Shown here: positions 27,059 through 35,850 of the stretch, piece after piece | How the letters are laid out: each line of letters starts with the position of its first letter | Numbering within the stretch: position 1 is the stretch's first letter | Assembly: GCF_032335695.1 (NCBI RefSeq) | Contig: NZ_JACTOJ010000029.1 | Location: 1 to 51,787 of the forward strand | DNA: 51,787 nt | Direction of reading: 5' to 3' | DNA from: JACTOJ01 sp032335695 | Lineage (GTDB): Bacteria; Bacillota; Clostridia; Clostridiales; Clostridiaceae | Made by a program: the position numbers and the translations under genes | Notes under the pieces: model-generated | Seen by the model: the letters and a program-made list of their open reading frames with translations, nothing else | What the model was told of the DNA's origin: nothing | Database searches by the model: none

Positions 27059-27460
27059 TTATTCTGTATATTCATCCTGCTTTGATTTTATATCTTCAAA
27101 GACTCTGCTGAATTCTTCATTAAGGATACTGCACAATACAGATATTTTATCCTGTACCACATCGTAGTCTTCATCAAAGGAAAAGGTTATAAGCCATGTA
27201 GGATTATATTCGTCTTCCATAAATTCTATAGCAAAGCCTTCATCCGTGAATACTTCTTCATTAAATTCGTCGCATATAGCTGAATACTCCCAATCTTCCA
27301 CATCTCTTGCTGTATCAAAAATAACATTTACAATTCCAGCATGGCAAAATGCTCTTGTTATGTGTTCTGCTCCCTCATCTACTTTGTAACTTCCTAATTC
27401 TTTTGTAAGTATGCCTGTATCTTTATCTTTTTCCATTAATACTATAGACGAAAAATCCAT
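27059..27460 (-). CDS. Conserved hypothetical acidic protein
   Basis: The 133-residue cytoplasmic protein begins MDFSSIVLMEKDKDTGILTK, is strongly acidic and has no membrane segment. I recall similar proteins in other Clostridium genomes, perhaps the group named DUF6762, but this is from memory. The ATG at 27460 is preferred over ATG 27466, because the AGGAG site lies eight bases upstream of it and only two from the other. It sits between the Fur-family gene and pepF in one transcript direction. Confidence 0.72.
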   Translation of the reverse strand: MDFSSIVLMEKDKDTGILTKELGSYKVDEGAEHITRAFCHAGIVNVIFDTARDVEDWEYSAICDEFNEEVFTDEGFAIEFMEDEYNPTWLITFSFDEDYDVVQDKISVLCSILNEEFSRVFEDIKSKQDEYTE

Positions 27461-27496
27461 TAACATTTCTCCTTTTTCTTTATATTTTCAACCTTG

Positions 27497-27916
27497 CTAT
27501 TTTAATAGTTTATCTCTGCATTGCTTACATATTCCTTTTATATGAAAATCATGTTCCATTATAGTAAAACCTGTTTTATTTTTTATAATTTCTTCAAATA
27601 CCTGAATTGGGCATTCTACCTCTACACATTTATGACACATGTTGCACTCCACTATATGTTTATGCTCGTCGTGACTTATAGAATAGCTGTAACGATCATC
27701 TCCCAGATTAAACTTTTTAACAATTCCCTTTTCCTCAAAAGTCTCCAAAGTTCGATAAACTGTAGATAAATTTATATTATCTCCTATTTCTGTACATTTC
27801 TCATAAACATATTCAGCGCTTACAGCTTCATCTGCTTCCTCAAGTATATTTAATATTACCTTTCTAGCAGATGTTATCTTTATATTTTTTTCTTTTAGAA
27901 GATTATATCGTCCCAT
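27497..27916 (-). CDS. Fur-family metal-responsive regulator (paralogue 1)
   Basis: The 139-residue protein has the winged helix (residues about 1-80, INLSTVYRTLETFEEKGIVK) and the C-terminal dimerisation domain with two CxxC pairs (CNMC and CKQC) for structural zinc. The region HDEHKHIVEC and EHDFHIKG carry potential regulatory metal ligands. Fur, PerR and Zur cannot be told apart safely. AAGGTG lies six bases before ATG 27916. Upstream lies the gene for a manganese exporter homologue (28024), which suggests Mn or peroxide sensing. Two GAAANTTTC palindromes flank its -10 box. Confidence 0.9.
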   Translation of the reverse strand: MGRYNLLKEKNIKITSARKVILNILEEADEAVSAEYVYEKCTEIGDNINLSTVYRTLETFEEKGIVKKFNLGDDRYSYSISHDEHKHIVECNMCHKCVEVECPIQVFEEIIKNKTGFTIMEHDFHIKGICKQCRDKLLK

Positions 27917-27944
27917 AACCATCACCTTAATATATTTGATAAAC

Positions 27945-27982
27945 GAAAGTTTCCTTTAGTACATTATAGCACAGAAACTTTC
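27945..27982 (-). promoter_or_regulatory. Promoter flanked by two GAAANTTTC palindromes
   Basis: GAAAGTTTC (27945-27953) and GAAACTTTC (27974-27982) are each 4-1-4 palindromes with centres 29 bases apart. On the minus strand a perfect TATAAT lies between them at 27963-27968, about 50 bases upstream of the Fur-family start codon. They may be autoregulatory operator sites. Confidence 0.5.
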
Positions 27983-28023
27983 ACATAGTAATAAATTATG
28001 GCATTTATTATAAATGAGTTACA

Positions 28024-28575
28024 TTATATAAACATCATTTTTAAGCCAAAAGCAATTAGAATTAATCCTCCTAGATAGTCAGCATAAGACGATAGTATGG
28101 GAATATTTTTTAATTTTTTTGACACTATAAACGCTAAAGCTGTCATAAGCATTGTTATAAAACCTATAGTTAGCGTAGAAAACAATATTATTTCATGAGA
28201 CCTTATGCTGTTGAATGTTGTAAATCCTATTATTAAAGCATCCACGCTTACAGAAGCACCAAGTATTATGTACATTTTAGTAGCTATTATGAATTTATTG
28301 CCTTTTTCTTGAAGTCCATCTTTTATCATCATAACCCCAACCCAAAAAACTATACCACCACCTATAAGTTTAGGAAGTGCTAAAAAGTATTTATTAAATA
28401 TTATTCCAAAATAACATCCAAGATATGAAAATAAAAATTGAAAATATCCAAAAGAAAAGCAAAAAGCTATTTTATTAACGCTATTTATTTTTGAATTTAA
28501 TCCTAAGCTTAATGCTACACCGAAGGCATCAAAGGATAGTGCTAAAGCTATCATAATAAGAAAATTTAAATGCAC
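28024..28575 (-). CDS. mntP: MntP-family manganese efflux protein (putative)
   Basis: The 183-residue protein has six hydrophobic segments in two related halves, with the aspartate motifs ALALSFDAFGVALSLG (start of half one) and GASVSVDALIIGFT (start of half two) that define MntP. The family exports Mn2+. The related sporulation protein YtaF has the same fold, so this is a family-level call. The start is GTG 28575, nine bases after AAGGAG. I see no yybP-ykoY riboswitch in front of it. A Fur-family gene follows. Confidence 0.85.
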   Translation of the reverse strand: MHLNFLIMIALALSFDAFGVALSLGLNSKINSVNKIAFCFSFGYFQFLFSYLGCYFGIIFNKYFLALPKLIGGGIVFWVGVMMIKDGLQEKGNKFIIATKMYIILGASVSVDALIIGFTTFNSIRSHEIILFSTLTIGFITMLMTALAFIVSKKLKNIPILSSYADYLGGLILIAFGLKMMFI

Positions 28576-28680
28576 AGATGCTCACTCCTTAAAATATGAC
28601 TACTATAAAAATATATTACAGTAAACTGCTTTAATGACCTATATTTAAAGATTTTAAGTCCTATTTTAAAACTATATTCA

Positions 28681-28727
28681 ACATTTTACATTTTAAGCTT
28701 TTCTGCCACGTAAAATGTATAGCTTAA
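28681..28727. repeat. Two interleaved inverted repeats between mntP and pfp
   Basis: ACATTTTAC (28681-28689) is inverted exactly as GTAAAATGT (28710-28718). TTAAGCT (28693-28699) is inverted exactly as AGCTTAA (28721-28727). The order A-B-A'-B' is that of a pseudoknot or of overlapping operators. Confidence 0.4.
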
Positions 28728-28846
28728 TGATATTGTTTTCAAGAAATATGTAGCCTAAATGTATTATTTTTTGTTAAATGTACTATACTTTTTATTTTAT
28801 TAGTATATAATATATAAGGTGATTATTTTAATTAGGAGGCATATAA

Positions 28847-30076
28847 ATGAAAAAATGTATAGTTGCACAATCTGGCGGTCCTACTCCAGTTATCAATTCA
28901 AGTTTATGCGGAGTAATATCACAGGCTAGTGAAAGTAAATATTATGATAAAGTTTATGGTGGATTAAATGGTATAGAAGGAATACTAAATGAAAAAATAA
29001 CTGAGCTCTCACAACTTTCAGGCAGCGATATAGACAGATTAAAATATACCCCAGCCTCTGCATTAGGTTCTTGCAGATATAAATTAAAAAATATTAGCGA
29101 TAATAATGAAGAATATGATAAATTTTTTACCATAATGGACAAATTTGACATAGATGATTTCTTTTATATTGGCGGTAATGATTCCATGGATACTGTTAGC
29201 AAACTCAGCAGTTATGCTAAAGAGCATTCCATATCCAAAAACATAATAGGAATTCCTAAAACCATAGATAACGATCTTATGATAACCGATCATTGTCCAG
29301 GCTACGGCAGTGCCGCTAAATTCATTGCTATGTCTGTGCTAGAGACTTATCTAGATTCCTCCGTATATTCTGATAATGGGGTTTTTATATTAGAAACCAT
29401 GGGAAGAGATACGGGTTGGCTTTCAGCTAGTGCCGCTATGGCACAAATTAATGATGAAAATGTGGTTGACTACTTATACCTGCCTGAAAAAGCTTTTAAT
29501 ATAGATAATTTCCTTCAGGATATAGAAAAAAAATATAAAGAAAAGAAGCATGTATATGTGGTTGTATCTGAGGGAATAAAAGATGCTAACGGAAACTTTG
29601 TAGCTCAAATGAACTCTGCTATTCAGCACGATAAATTTGGTCATGCTCAACTAGGCGGCGCTGCAAGCTTTTTATCCTCATTAATTAAAAAGCATAAAAT
29701 AACTAGAAGAGTTAAAAGTTTAGAGTTAGGAGTGCTGCAGCGATGCGGTATGCATATCTCCTCTTCCACTGATGTAGAAGAAGCTTTTAAGGCCGGAGTA
29801 TCCGCAGTTAATTATGCTTCAGAAGGAAGCACTGGCTCCATGGTATATATGAAAAGATTAAGTGATGATCCTTATGAAATTAAATTTGCTCTTACCGACG
29901 TAAATAATGTATGTAATAAAGTGAAATACTTTCCTGCAAATTGGATAAATGACAGAGGGAATTTTATTAATGAAGATGCCTTATCTTATATTAAGCCTTT
30001 GATAAGTGATAATAACAGCATTAATCTTCCTAACTATTTCTGCATTGATAAAAGTAATCTTATAATTGGCTGTTAA
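28847..30076 (+). CDS. pfp: Pyrophosphate-type 6-phosphofructokinase
   Basis: It probably uses pyrophosphate to phosphorylate fructose 6-phosphate reversibly. The 409-residue protein has AQSGGPTPVINSS at the N-terminus, YIGGNDSMDT, PKTIDND and ETMGRDTGW. Asp in GGND (the position of E. coli Gly104) and Lys in PKTIDND (E. coli Gly124) are the residues linked with PPi use. TAGGAGG precedes ATG, and a perfect TATAAT lies at 28806-28811. Together with the enzyme at 1851-2948 the organism has both types, which suggests PPi-linked glycolysis alongside the ATP route. Confidence 0.93.
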   Translation: MKKCIVAQSGGPTPVINSSLCGVISQASESKYYDKVYGGLNGIEGILNEKITELSQLSGSDIDRLKYTPASALGSCRYKLKNISDNNEEYDKFFTIMDKFDIDDFFYIGGNDSMDTVSKLSSYAKEHSISKNIIGIPKTIDNDLMITDHCPGYGSAAKFIAMSVLETYLDSSVYSDNGVFILETMGRDTGWLSASAAMAQINDENVVDYLYLPEKAFNIDNFLQDIEKKYKEKKHVYVVVSEGIKDANGNFVAQMNSAIQHDKFGHAQLGGAASFLSSLIKKHKITRRVKSLELGVLQRCGMHISSSTDVEEAFKAGVSAVNYASEGSTGSMVYMKRLSDDPYEIKFALTDVNNVCNKVKYFPANWINDRGNFINEDALSYIKPLISDNNSINLPNYFCIDKSNLIIGC

Positions 30077-30119
30077 AAATTATTCAAGTAAAAAATAATA
30101 ATGTAAAGGGTTTATTATT

Positions 30120-30157
30120 CCTCAATATTTAATTATAATAATATTGGGGGATTTTTA
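30120..30157 (+). terminator. Intrinsic terminator of pfp
   Basis: CCTCAATATT (30120-30129) pairs with AATATTGGGG (30140-30149), with one G-T pair, and is followed by GATTTTTATTT. Confidence 0.75.
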
Positions 30158-30197
30158 TTTCACTGCAAAAAATTTATGCATAAAAAGGATGGTTTGG

Positions 30198-30845
30198 ATG
30201 GAGGAGAAAAAAACTTTTAAAGAAAACACTGCTAATATGAACAAAAAAGAAAAACTTAAATATATTTGGTATTACTATAAGTTCCATATTATTGTTACTA
30301 TAGTGATAGTAGCCATGGTAGGAAGCTTCGTGTCAACTTTAGTGACTAGAAAAAGTACTTATGCAAGCATCACATTACTTGGAGATTATGTTGATAATAG
30401 CAAGCTCTCAGACTACAATAAAAAAGCTAATGCTTCACTTCTTCCTAATAATAAAAAGAGTGAAATCACTATTACTTTTCTCCAAAAGGGTGATGATTCT
30501 AATTCTTACAATGCTGATCAAGCCTTAACTGCTAGGATTGCTGCCAAAGACATAGATATACTTGTGCTTTCAAAAAGTGATTTCAATAATTATGCAAAAC
30601 TTGGCTCTCTTTTAGATTTAAGTGATTTAAAAAACGATAAAGATTTATCAAAGCTTAATTTTATTGAGGCAACTAATGATTCAGATAAAGGAAAAATCAC
30701 TAAGCCTTACGGAATTGATGCCAATGATTTTTCAAGTTCATTTAATTCCATTAACTATGATTATAAAGATAAAGTCGTAGCTATAATTGTTAATACCACA
30801 AACAAAGATAATTCTGTTAAATTTCTGAAATGGATGTTAAAATAA
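30198..30845 (+). CDS. Single-pass membrane protein, unknown (possible degenerate solute-binding fold)
   Basis: The 215-residue protein has a charged N-terminus (MEEKKTFKENTANMNKKEKL), the phrase YIWYYYKFHI leading into one transmembrane helix (about residues 28-50), and an extracytoplasmic domain. ALTARIAAKDIDILVLSKSD in that domain resembles type 2 periplasmic-binding proteins, but the domain is short. The ATG at 30198 is chosen because AAAAAGG lies upstream at normal spacing; codons from 30144 lie within the pfp terminator. No transporter genes are adjacent. Function unknown. Confidence 0.7.
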   Translation: MEEKKTFKENTANMNKKEKLKYIWYYYKFHIIVTIVIVAMVGSFVSTLVTRKSTYASITLLGDYVDNSKLSDYNKKANASLLPNNKKSEITITFLQKGDDSNSYNADQALTARIAAKDIDILVLSKSDFNNYAKLGSLLDLSDLKNDKDLSKLNFIEATNDSDKGKITKPYGIDANDFSSSFNSINYDYKDKVVAIIVNTTNKDNSVKFLKWMLK

Positions 30846-30869
30846 GGGAGGGCTTAGGAAAGCCCTCTC
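30846..30869. terminator. Bidirectional terminator overlapping a stop codon
   Basis: GGGAGGGCTT pairs with AAGCCCTCTC around AGGA. The stop codon of the aminotransferase gene lies in the hairpin. Confidence 0.7.
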
Positions 30870-32143
30870 TTATAATTTTGATAGATATTATTTAATGAAT
30901 TAATAAAGTAATCTACTTCAAGAATATTATTGTACAATCCAAAGCTTATTCTTATGGCTCCAGGCTTTTCATAGCTTTTTAAATATTGATTTATATCCTC
31001 AGTATTAGTACTCATCCCAAGAAGTCTCTGCATATATGGCTGAGCACAAAAACATCCATCTCTAAGAGCTATTCCATAGTTTTCTGATAATAATTTAGCT
31101 ACACTTTGATGATACATATTATTAATATTAAAGGTTATTATTCCTACCTTTTTTGTATTGTTATCATAATGACCGTATATAGTTACATAAGGCAACTTTT
31201 TCAGCCTTTCAAGCGTATATTCCGAAATTATATTTTCATAGCTTTCTATATTATTCATTCCTATATAGCTTAGTTGTTCCATTGCTGCTACCAATGCTGA
31301 TACTCCCATGATATTAGGTGTACCAGCCTCTTCTTTATAAGGCGGCTCATCCCAGGTTACGCTATCCTTTGTGACTAAATCTACTGTACCTCCACCCTTA
31401 TATTCAGGATCACCATGCTCAAAGCTTTCCTTTGGTCCTACTATTGCTCCAATTCCAAAAGGAGCATACATCTTATGGGCAGAAAACACCAAGTAATCAA
31501 TATGATGTATATCCTCATCACTTTTCATATTAATACCTTTATGTCCCGCTAATTGAGCACCATCAACAATAAGTTTAGCCCCATTTTTGTGGACTATTTC
31601 CGCTATATAATCTATATCATTTACATATCCAGTAACATTGGATGCTCCGGTTACAGTTACAAATTTTACCTTTCCCTTATGCTTTTCCAGTTTCTTAATT
31701 AAATCTTCCTTTAAAAGCTTTCCTTCTTCATCTATATCAATATAATCAACTATGCATTTATCTCTCCAAGGCAAATCATTAGAATGATGTTCCATAAATG
31801 TTGATAACACTACCCAATCTTTATCTTTAATTAACCTATAAGAAAGTTTATTTAAAGCTTCTGTAGAGTTCTTTACAAAAATAACTGTATTTTTTCTTCC
31901 AGCTCCTACAAATTTTAATACTCTTTCTCTTGCATCTTCATAGAACTCTGAACAAAATTTTGATTTATATCCTACTCCTCGATGTATTGAAGAATACCAT
32001 TTAGAAAATTCCACTACAGACTCCACCACAGATATAAATGGGGGAGTAGTTGCAGCATTATCAAAATTTATAGCTTTAACAAATCTTCCATCTTTTAAAG
32101 GAATTTGAACATCTACTCCTGCTATAAGATCTCTATAATCCAT
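30854..32143 (-). CDS. Class V aminotransferase, cysteine desulfurase-like
   Basis: It is a pyridoxal-phosphate enzyme of the NifS/SufS/Csd group, which removes sulfur from cysteine. The 429-residue protein shows NFDNAATTPP near the N-terminus, TFMEHHSNDLPWR, VDGAQLAGH, the cofactor lysine in SAHKMYAPFG and a candidate catalytic cysteine in RDGCFCAQPY. The position of this cysteine near the C-terminus fits a group II (SufS-like) enzyme. No iscU/sufU scaffold gene is adjacent, so the sulfur acceptor is unknown. The ATG at 32143 follows AGGTGGTGGAG and is preferred over 32167. Confidence 0.88.
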   Translation of the reverse strand: MDYRDLIAGVDVQIPLKDGRFVKAINFDNAATTPPFISVVESVVEFSKWYSSIHRGVGYKSKFCSEFYEDARERVLKFVGAGRKNTVIFVKNSTEALNKLSYRLIKDKDWVVLSTFMEHHSNDLPWRDKCIVDYIDIDEEGKLLKEDLIKKLEKHKGKVKFVTVTGASNVTGYVNDIDYIAEIVHKNGAKLIVDGAQLAGHKGINMKSDEDIHHIDYLVFSAHKMYAPFGIGAIVGPKESFEHGDPEYKGGGTVDLVTKDSVTWDEPPYKEEAGTPNIMGVSALVAAMEQLSYIGMNNIESYENIISEYTLERLKKLPYVTIYGHYDNNTKKVGIITFNINNMYHQSVAKLLSENYGIALRDGCFCAQPYMQRLLGMSTNTEDINQYLKSYEKPGAIRISFGLYNNILEVDYFINSLNNIYQNYKRGLS

Positions 32144-32290
32144 AATGCTCCACCACCTCTTAATCATTTTATTAAGTTCCCAGTCCTAATGTGCTTTAAA
32201 AATATGCTGATATATAAATTTTATATATTAGTCAACTAAACACTTCTTAATGCATATTATGATAATGTATTATTGTGAAAGGATGATGGT

Positions 32291-32944
32291 ATGTATTATT
32301 CTTCATACGAATCAAATTTTAGAGCCCCAATAAATGAATCTTATTTTAGATTTTTACATGCATCCCCCGGAACGGCTCCTGTGGATGTTTATATTAACGG
32401 AAAACTTTTAGTTCCTAATCTACGATATCAGTACTTTACGAACTATTTTAAGAGATCCGGCGGTTATTATGAGGTAACAGTGTATACCGCTGGGAAAAAT
32501 ACTAATCCTTTAATTAGTACAAGAATTAACATATCCCCTAATTCTATATACACTTTAGCCGTGATAGGCACAGATGATAAGATTTCATTAATGCCAATAA
32601 TGGAACCATTACCCACTAAAGCTCAAAGTCATGCCATGATAAGACTTGTTCATCTTTCTCCAAATGCACCAGCGGTAGATTTAACTTCACCGGATGGGAA
32701 AAAACTATTTAAAAATGTGGAATATAAAGAAGTCACCGGATATATTCCTTTAGTTCCAAGTACTTATACTTTTCAGCTAAGAGCTGCAGGCACTGATAAA
32801 GTTGTCTTAATTGTGCCTAATATTAAATTAGCTCCAGGTAAAATATATACAGTATATGCTGTAGGACTTTTAGGAGGAAGACCTCCTCTTCAAGTATTAA
32901 TACCTTTAGACGGCTCAACCTATTTAGAGCCCCATTATAAATAA
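32291..32944 (+). CDS. DUF4397 domain protein, two repeats
   Basis: The 217-residue protein contains two DUF4397 units: residues about 16-110 (FRFLHASPGTAPVDVYINGK) and about 115-205 (IRLVHLSPNAPAVDLTSPDG). Both start with the same phrase, showing an internal duplication. The family is beta-rich and usually extracellular, but I see no signal peptide, which is common for the clostridial members. AAAGGATGATGG precedes ATG. It stands alone with its own terminator. Function unknown. Confidence 0.85.
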   Translation: MYYSSYESNFRAPINESYFRFLHASPGTAPVDVYINGKLLVPNLRYQYFTNYFKRSGGYYEVTVYTAGKNTNPLISTRINISPNSIYTLAVIGTDDKISLMPIMEPLPTKAQSHAMIRLVHLSPNAPAVDLTSPDGKKLFKNVEYKEVTGYIPLVPSTYTFQLRAAGTDKVVLIVPNIKLAPGKIYTVYAVGLLGGRPPLQVLIPLDGSTYLEPHYK

Positions 32945-32989
32945 AATAGAGGCATGTTCCTAGTATATATCTAAGAACATGCCTCTATT
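32945..32989. terminator. Bidirectional intrinsic terminator
   Basis: AATAGAGGCATGTTC pairs exactly with GAACATGCCTCTATT around a 15-base loop, between converging genes. Confidence 0.85.
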
Positions 32990-32995
32990 TCATGA

Positions 32996-34375
32996 TTATT
33001 TTATGTTACCAAGTACTTTAAATAACTGATCTAATTTTGATTTTGATATTATAAATGATGATTGACCATTTATATATATGCTATAAAAATCATCATTATA
33101 TGGTGTATAAGTAACTGTAAACTTTTTACTATTGCCTGCATTTAAATTAAATGTCATGGTTATTTCAGGCTTTTCAGGTACTTTCTTGTCAGTATCCGTA
33201 TCTAAGCTAAGACCTATTATATCTTGATATATTTGCGTAAAATCATCCTTTGCTATAGCCTTGCCATTGATTTCTGCAGAATTATCAGTGCTAGTGCTTC
33301 CATTAGAAGTTTTAGTTGTATGCTTAATATTTATATCATAGTTTTTGGAAGGTGCTGTAATTTGTACACTATCTACATTATCAATATTTACTATAAACAC
33401 AAATTTATCTAACAAAGTATTGAAATCTAATTTGTAAAGCGAATCAAAGGAACTCTTATCTCCATCATAAACAGTGTTGGAACCTGCAAGTTTGAAATAA
33501 ACCATACTGCTGTCCTTGTCATTTCCCATCATTAAATCTAGGGTCTGATTATTAGAATCTTTCACTGCTATATGAAGTTTGGGTTTATCTAAGCCATACT
33601 TAGATAAATCTTTAGCATTCTCTTCCACTATATCACTAGCTGATATGCTGCTTATATTCTGCATAGCTTTGCTCAGCGAATCTGCACTTACTCCTGTAGG
33701 ATAACTATAATAATTATATAGTACATAAGTAAGGGAGTCATATTGAATATTCCCATCGCTTTCCCTCTTCTTGATCTCTGCTTTCTTGCCATCTTTTTCA
33801 TATACCACATCAGTGATATTGCTAGTGTCAATGGAAGGTAAAGTCTTATCCAATAAATCATTTATTGTTACATTTAAATAACTTTCAACATTAGCAGTAT
33901 AAACATCGTTGCTATCCTGTAGTTTTACATAATTTTCACTTCCGCCAATTACTCCATCTCCTACAAGAAGAATTTTCTTCGAATTATCATTTAAATAAAC
34001 TGTAGCAGTGATAGCTGGATTGCTTAATCCATACTTACTTAAATCTGATGCATTTTTTTCCACAAGCTTAGTTGATGTAAGATTTATTACAGTAGCAGCC
34101 ATAGCATCTACTGTGTCCTGATTTATTTTACTATTAACTCCATCAACCTTCCATTTTCCACCGCTGTAATCCAAAGTTATGTTACCTTTAGGAGCTTTAA
34201 CTTCTATTTTCTTTATACTACTAGCATCTATCTTAAGTACCTGAAGAGCTTTGGTAGAATCGGTGCTATTAGTGGCAGTGTTTTGTTTTTTAGGTCTTGT
34301 TGCAAGAAAAGCATAGCATCCCACTAATATTACCAGTCCAACCACTAATGCTATTATGTTTTTCTTTTTTCTCAT
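32996..34375 (-). CDS. DUF4340 protein, membrane-anchored, of a Gld-type ABC cluster
   Basis: The 459-residue protein has one N-terminal transmembrane helix (residues 6-25) and two or more DUF4340 units (for example IKKIEVKAPKGNITLDYSGG, and later VDSVQITAPSKNYDINIKHT), predicted beta-rich and outside the membrane. DUF4340 genes commonly follow GldG-like ABC genes. The start overlaps the upstream stop codon by four bases (ATGA), so the two are translationally coupled. It is the last gene of the operon 37672 to 32996. Confidence 0.88.
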   Translation of the reverse strand: MRKKKNIIALVVGLVILVGCYAFLATRPKKQNTATNSTDSTKALQVLKIDASSIKKIEVKAPKGNITLDYSGGKWKVDGVNSKINQDTVDAMAATVINLTSTKLVEKNASDLSKYGLSNPAITATVYLNDNSKKILLVGDGVIGGSENYVKLQDSNDVYTANVESYLNVTINDLLDKTLPSIDTSNITDVVYEKDGKKAEIKKRESDGNIQYDSLTYVLYNYYSYPTGVSADSLSKAMQNISSISASDIVEENAKDLSKYGLDKPKLHIAVKDSNNQTLDLMMGNDKDSSMVYFKLAGSNTVYDGDKSSFDSLYKLDFNTLLDKFVFIVNIDNVDSVQITAPSKNYDINIKHTTKTSNGSTSTDNSAEINGKAIAKDDFTQIYQDIIGLSLDTDTDKKVPEKPEITMTFNLNAGNSKKFTVTYTPYNDDFYSIYINGQSSFIISKSKLDQLFKVLGNIK

Positions 34376-35838
34376 AGATGTCTCCTCCTAAGCCACACAC
34401 CTACTCCTGCTGCTATTGCTAAGGCTGGTATTAAAACTATTAATACTCCTGCCATGATCACATTTTGATTCTCGCTTATAGTTAATGATTCTGTCTGTAA
34501 ATCCTTAGCTCTTACATTTGAAGTAGCTTTCTTTTCAGCCAGCCAATTCATACTATTCATGAATAAGTCTGTATTTCCTCCATTGCTTTCAGCTAATACA
34601 CTTGAATTAAACATGCTGCTTATACCAGAGGATATAAGAACTAATTGCGAATTTTTGCTTGAATCAGTGCTGCTTACTGTATTTGTTGAAGCTACAGCTA
34701 CATCGAAAGGTCCAGTTAAATCATCTTTTTCCTTCTCAATAGTACTGCTTTGTAAGTTAACTTTTGAATAAGAAGAATCGCTGGTCTTTAGTATGGATTC
34801 CACCTTAACAGTATCCTTTTTCTCTTTTATTGTAGTAATAGGCTGACATTGAGGAAGTATCAAAGTTTCACTGCCTAAATTACTAGTGATATCATGGCTC
34901 TGCTGTACAGGAACCAATATATATGGCTGACTAATTATATGATTCTGGTCACTTTCAATTATCAAGCTTTTGCTTAAATCTACTCCAAAATAATTTAAAA
35001 GCTTTCTGAAGTTAGGTATATCATTTTCTAGCAAGTTGGCCAAATACATTACTTTTCCGCCATTATCAACAAACTTTTTGATTTTACTATATTCGTCATC
35101 TGTCAAATCTTTTTGAGGCGATCCTATGAGCAATATATCTCCACTCTGAGGATTCCATTCCTGAGTTAGCAAGTTAACCTTGCTTGTTTTATAGTTTTCA
35201 TTTTCCATGTAAGTATCAAAACTTGTATCTAATTCAGCCTCATTATGTCCCTGAAGAATGTATGCATTAATAGTTTTTTCTTGCATTACATATGTTATGG
35301 CTCCTGATATCTTCTGCTCTATATTATTTTGAGTAACCTGGCTAGAACCATCTGATCCCTGAGAAACTGTGAACATATCATTAAGTGATAACACCTTATA
35401 TTTACTGCCGCATTTTACTATAACATCATTAGTAGTAACATTATCATTTGACTTATATTCTCTTAATGCATTGGGATGCAGTACCGGATCTACATATTCA
35501 ACTTTGATATTCTTAGATGCGTTTGCATATTTATCTAATGCGTATTTTACCTGTTTTATATAACTATCGTCTTTATTTTCTTCAAACAAAGCTGTTATTG
35601 TTACCTGTTTAGTTAACCCTTTAACTATCTGTACGCTTTCCTTAGAAAGAGAAAAAAGCTTATTAGTAGTCAAATCAAAAGTAATATCATCCTTGCCAGC
35701 AACCTGTTTTACTCCTTGAGCAAAAACCAAATTAACTACAACTACTATAGCAAGAATAATTATTGTAATCATAGCTGAGTAGCCGCCATATTTAGATTTA
35801 TTATTTTTAAAGGACTCTCGTATATTAAACTTAGCCAT
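34372..35838 (-). CDS. GldG-like ABC-associated extracytoplasmic protein
   Basis: The 488-residue protein has an N-terminal helix (about 20-42), a large extracytoplasmic region and a C-terminal helix (about 463-483) followed by RRRHL. The central part contains LLIGSPQKDLTDDEYSKIKK and FVDNGGKVMYLANL, typical of the GldG/GIFT-like family. In flavobacteria GldA-F-G form a transporter needed for gliding; outside them the role is unknown. AGGAGGGG precedes ATG, and it follows the permease gene by 12 bases. Confidence 0.88.
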   Translation of the reverse strand: MAKFNIRESFKNNKSKYGGYSAMITIIILAIVVVVNLVFAQGVKQVAGKDDITFDLTTNKLFSLSKESVQIVKGLTKQVTITALFEENKDDSYIKQVKYALDKYANASKNIKVEYVDPVLHPNALREYKSNDNVTTNDVIVKCGSKYKVLSLNDMFTVSQGSDGSSQVTQNNIEQKISGAITYVMQEKTINAYILQGHNEAELDTSFDTYMENENYKTSKVNLLTQEWNPQSGDILLIGSPQKDLTDDEYSKIKKFVDNGGKVMYLANLLENDIPNFRKLLNYFGVDLSKSLIIESDQNHIISQPYILVPVQQSHDITSNLGSETLILPQCQPITTIKEKKDTVKVESILKTSDSSYSKVNLQSSTIEKEKDDLTGPFDVAVASTNTVSSTDSSKNSQLVLISSGISSMFNSSVLAESNGGNTDLFMNSMNWLAEKKATSNVRAKDLQTESLTISENQNVIMAGVLIVLIPALAIAAGVGVWLRRRHL

Positions 35839-35850
35839 CGTAACCCCTCC

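Noticed and set aside
28576..28846. Manganese riboswitch (yybP-ykoY) before mntP
   Set aside because: No conserved loops or terminator stem of that class are seen in the mntP leader.
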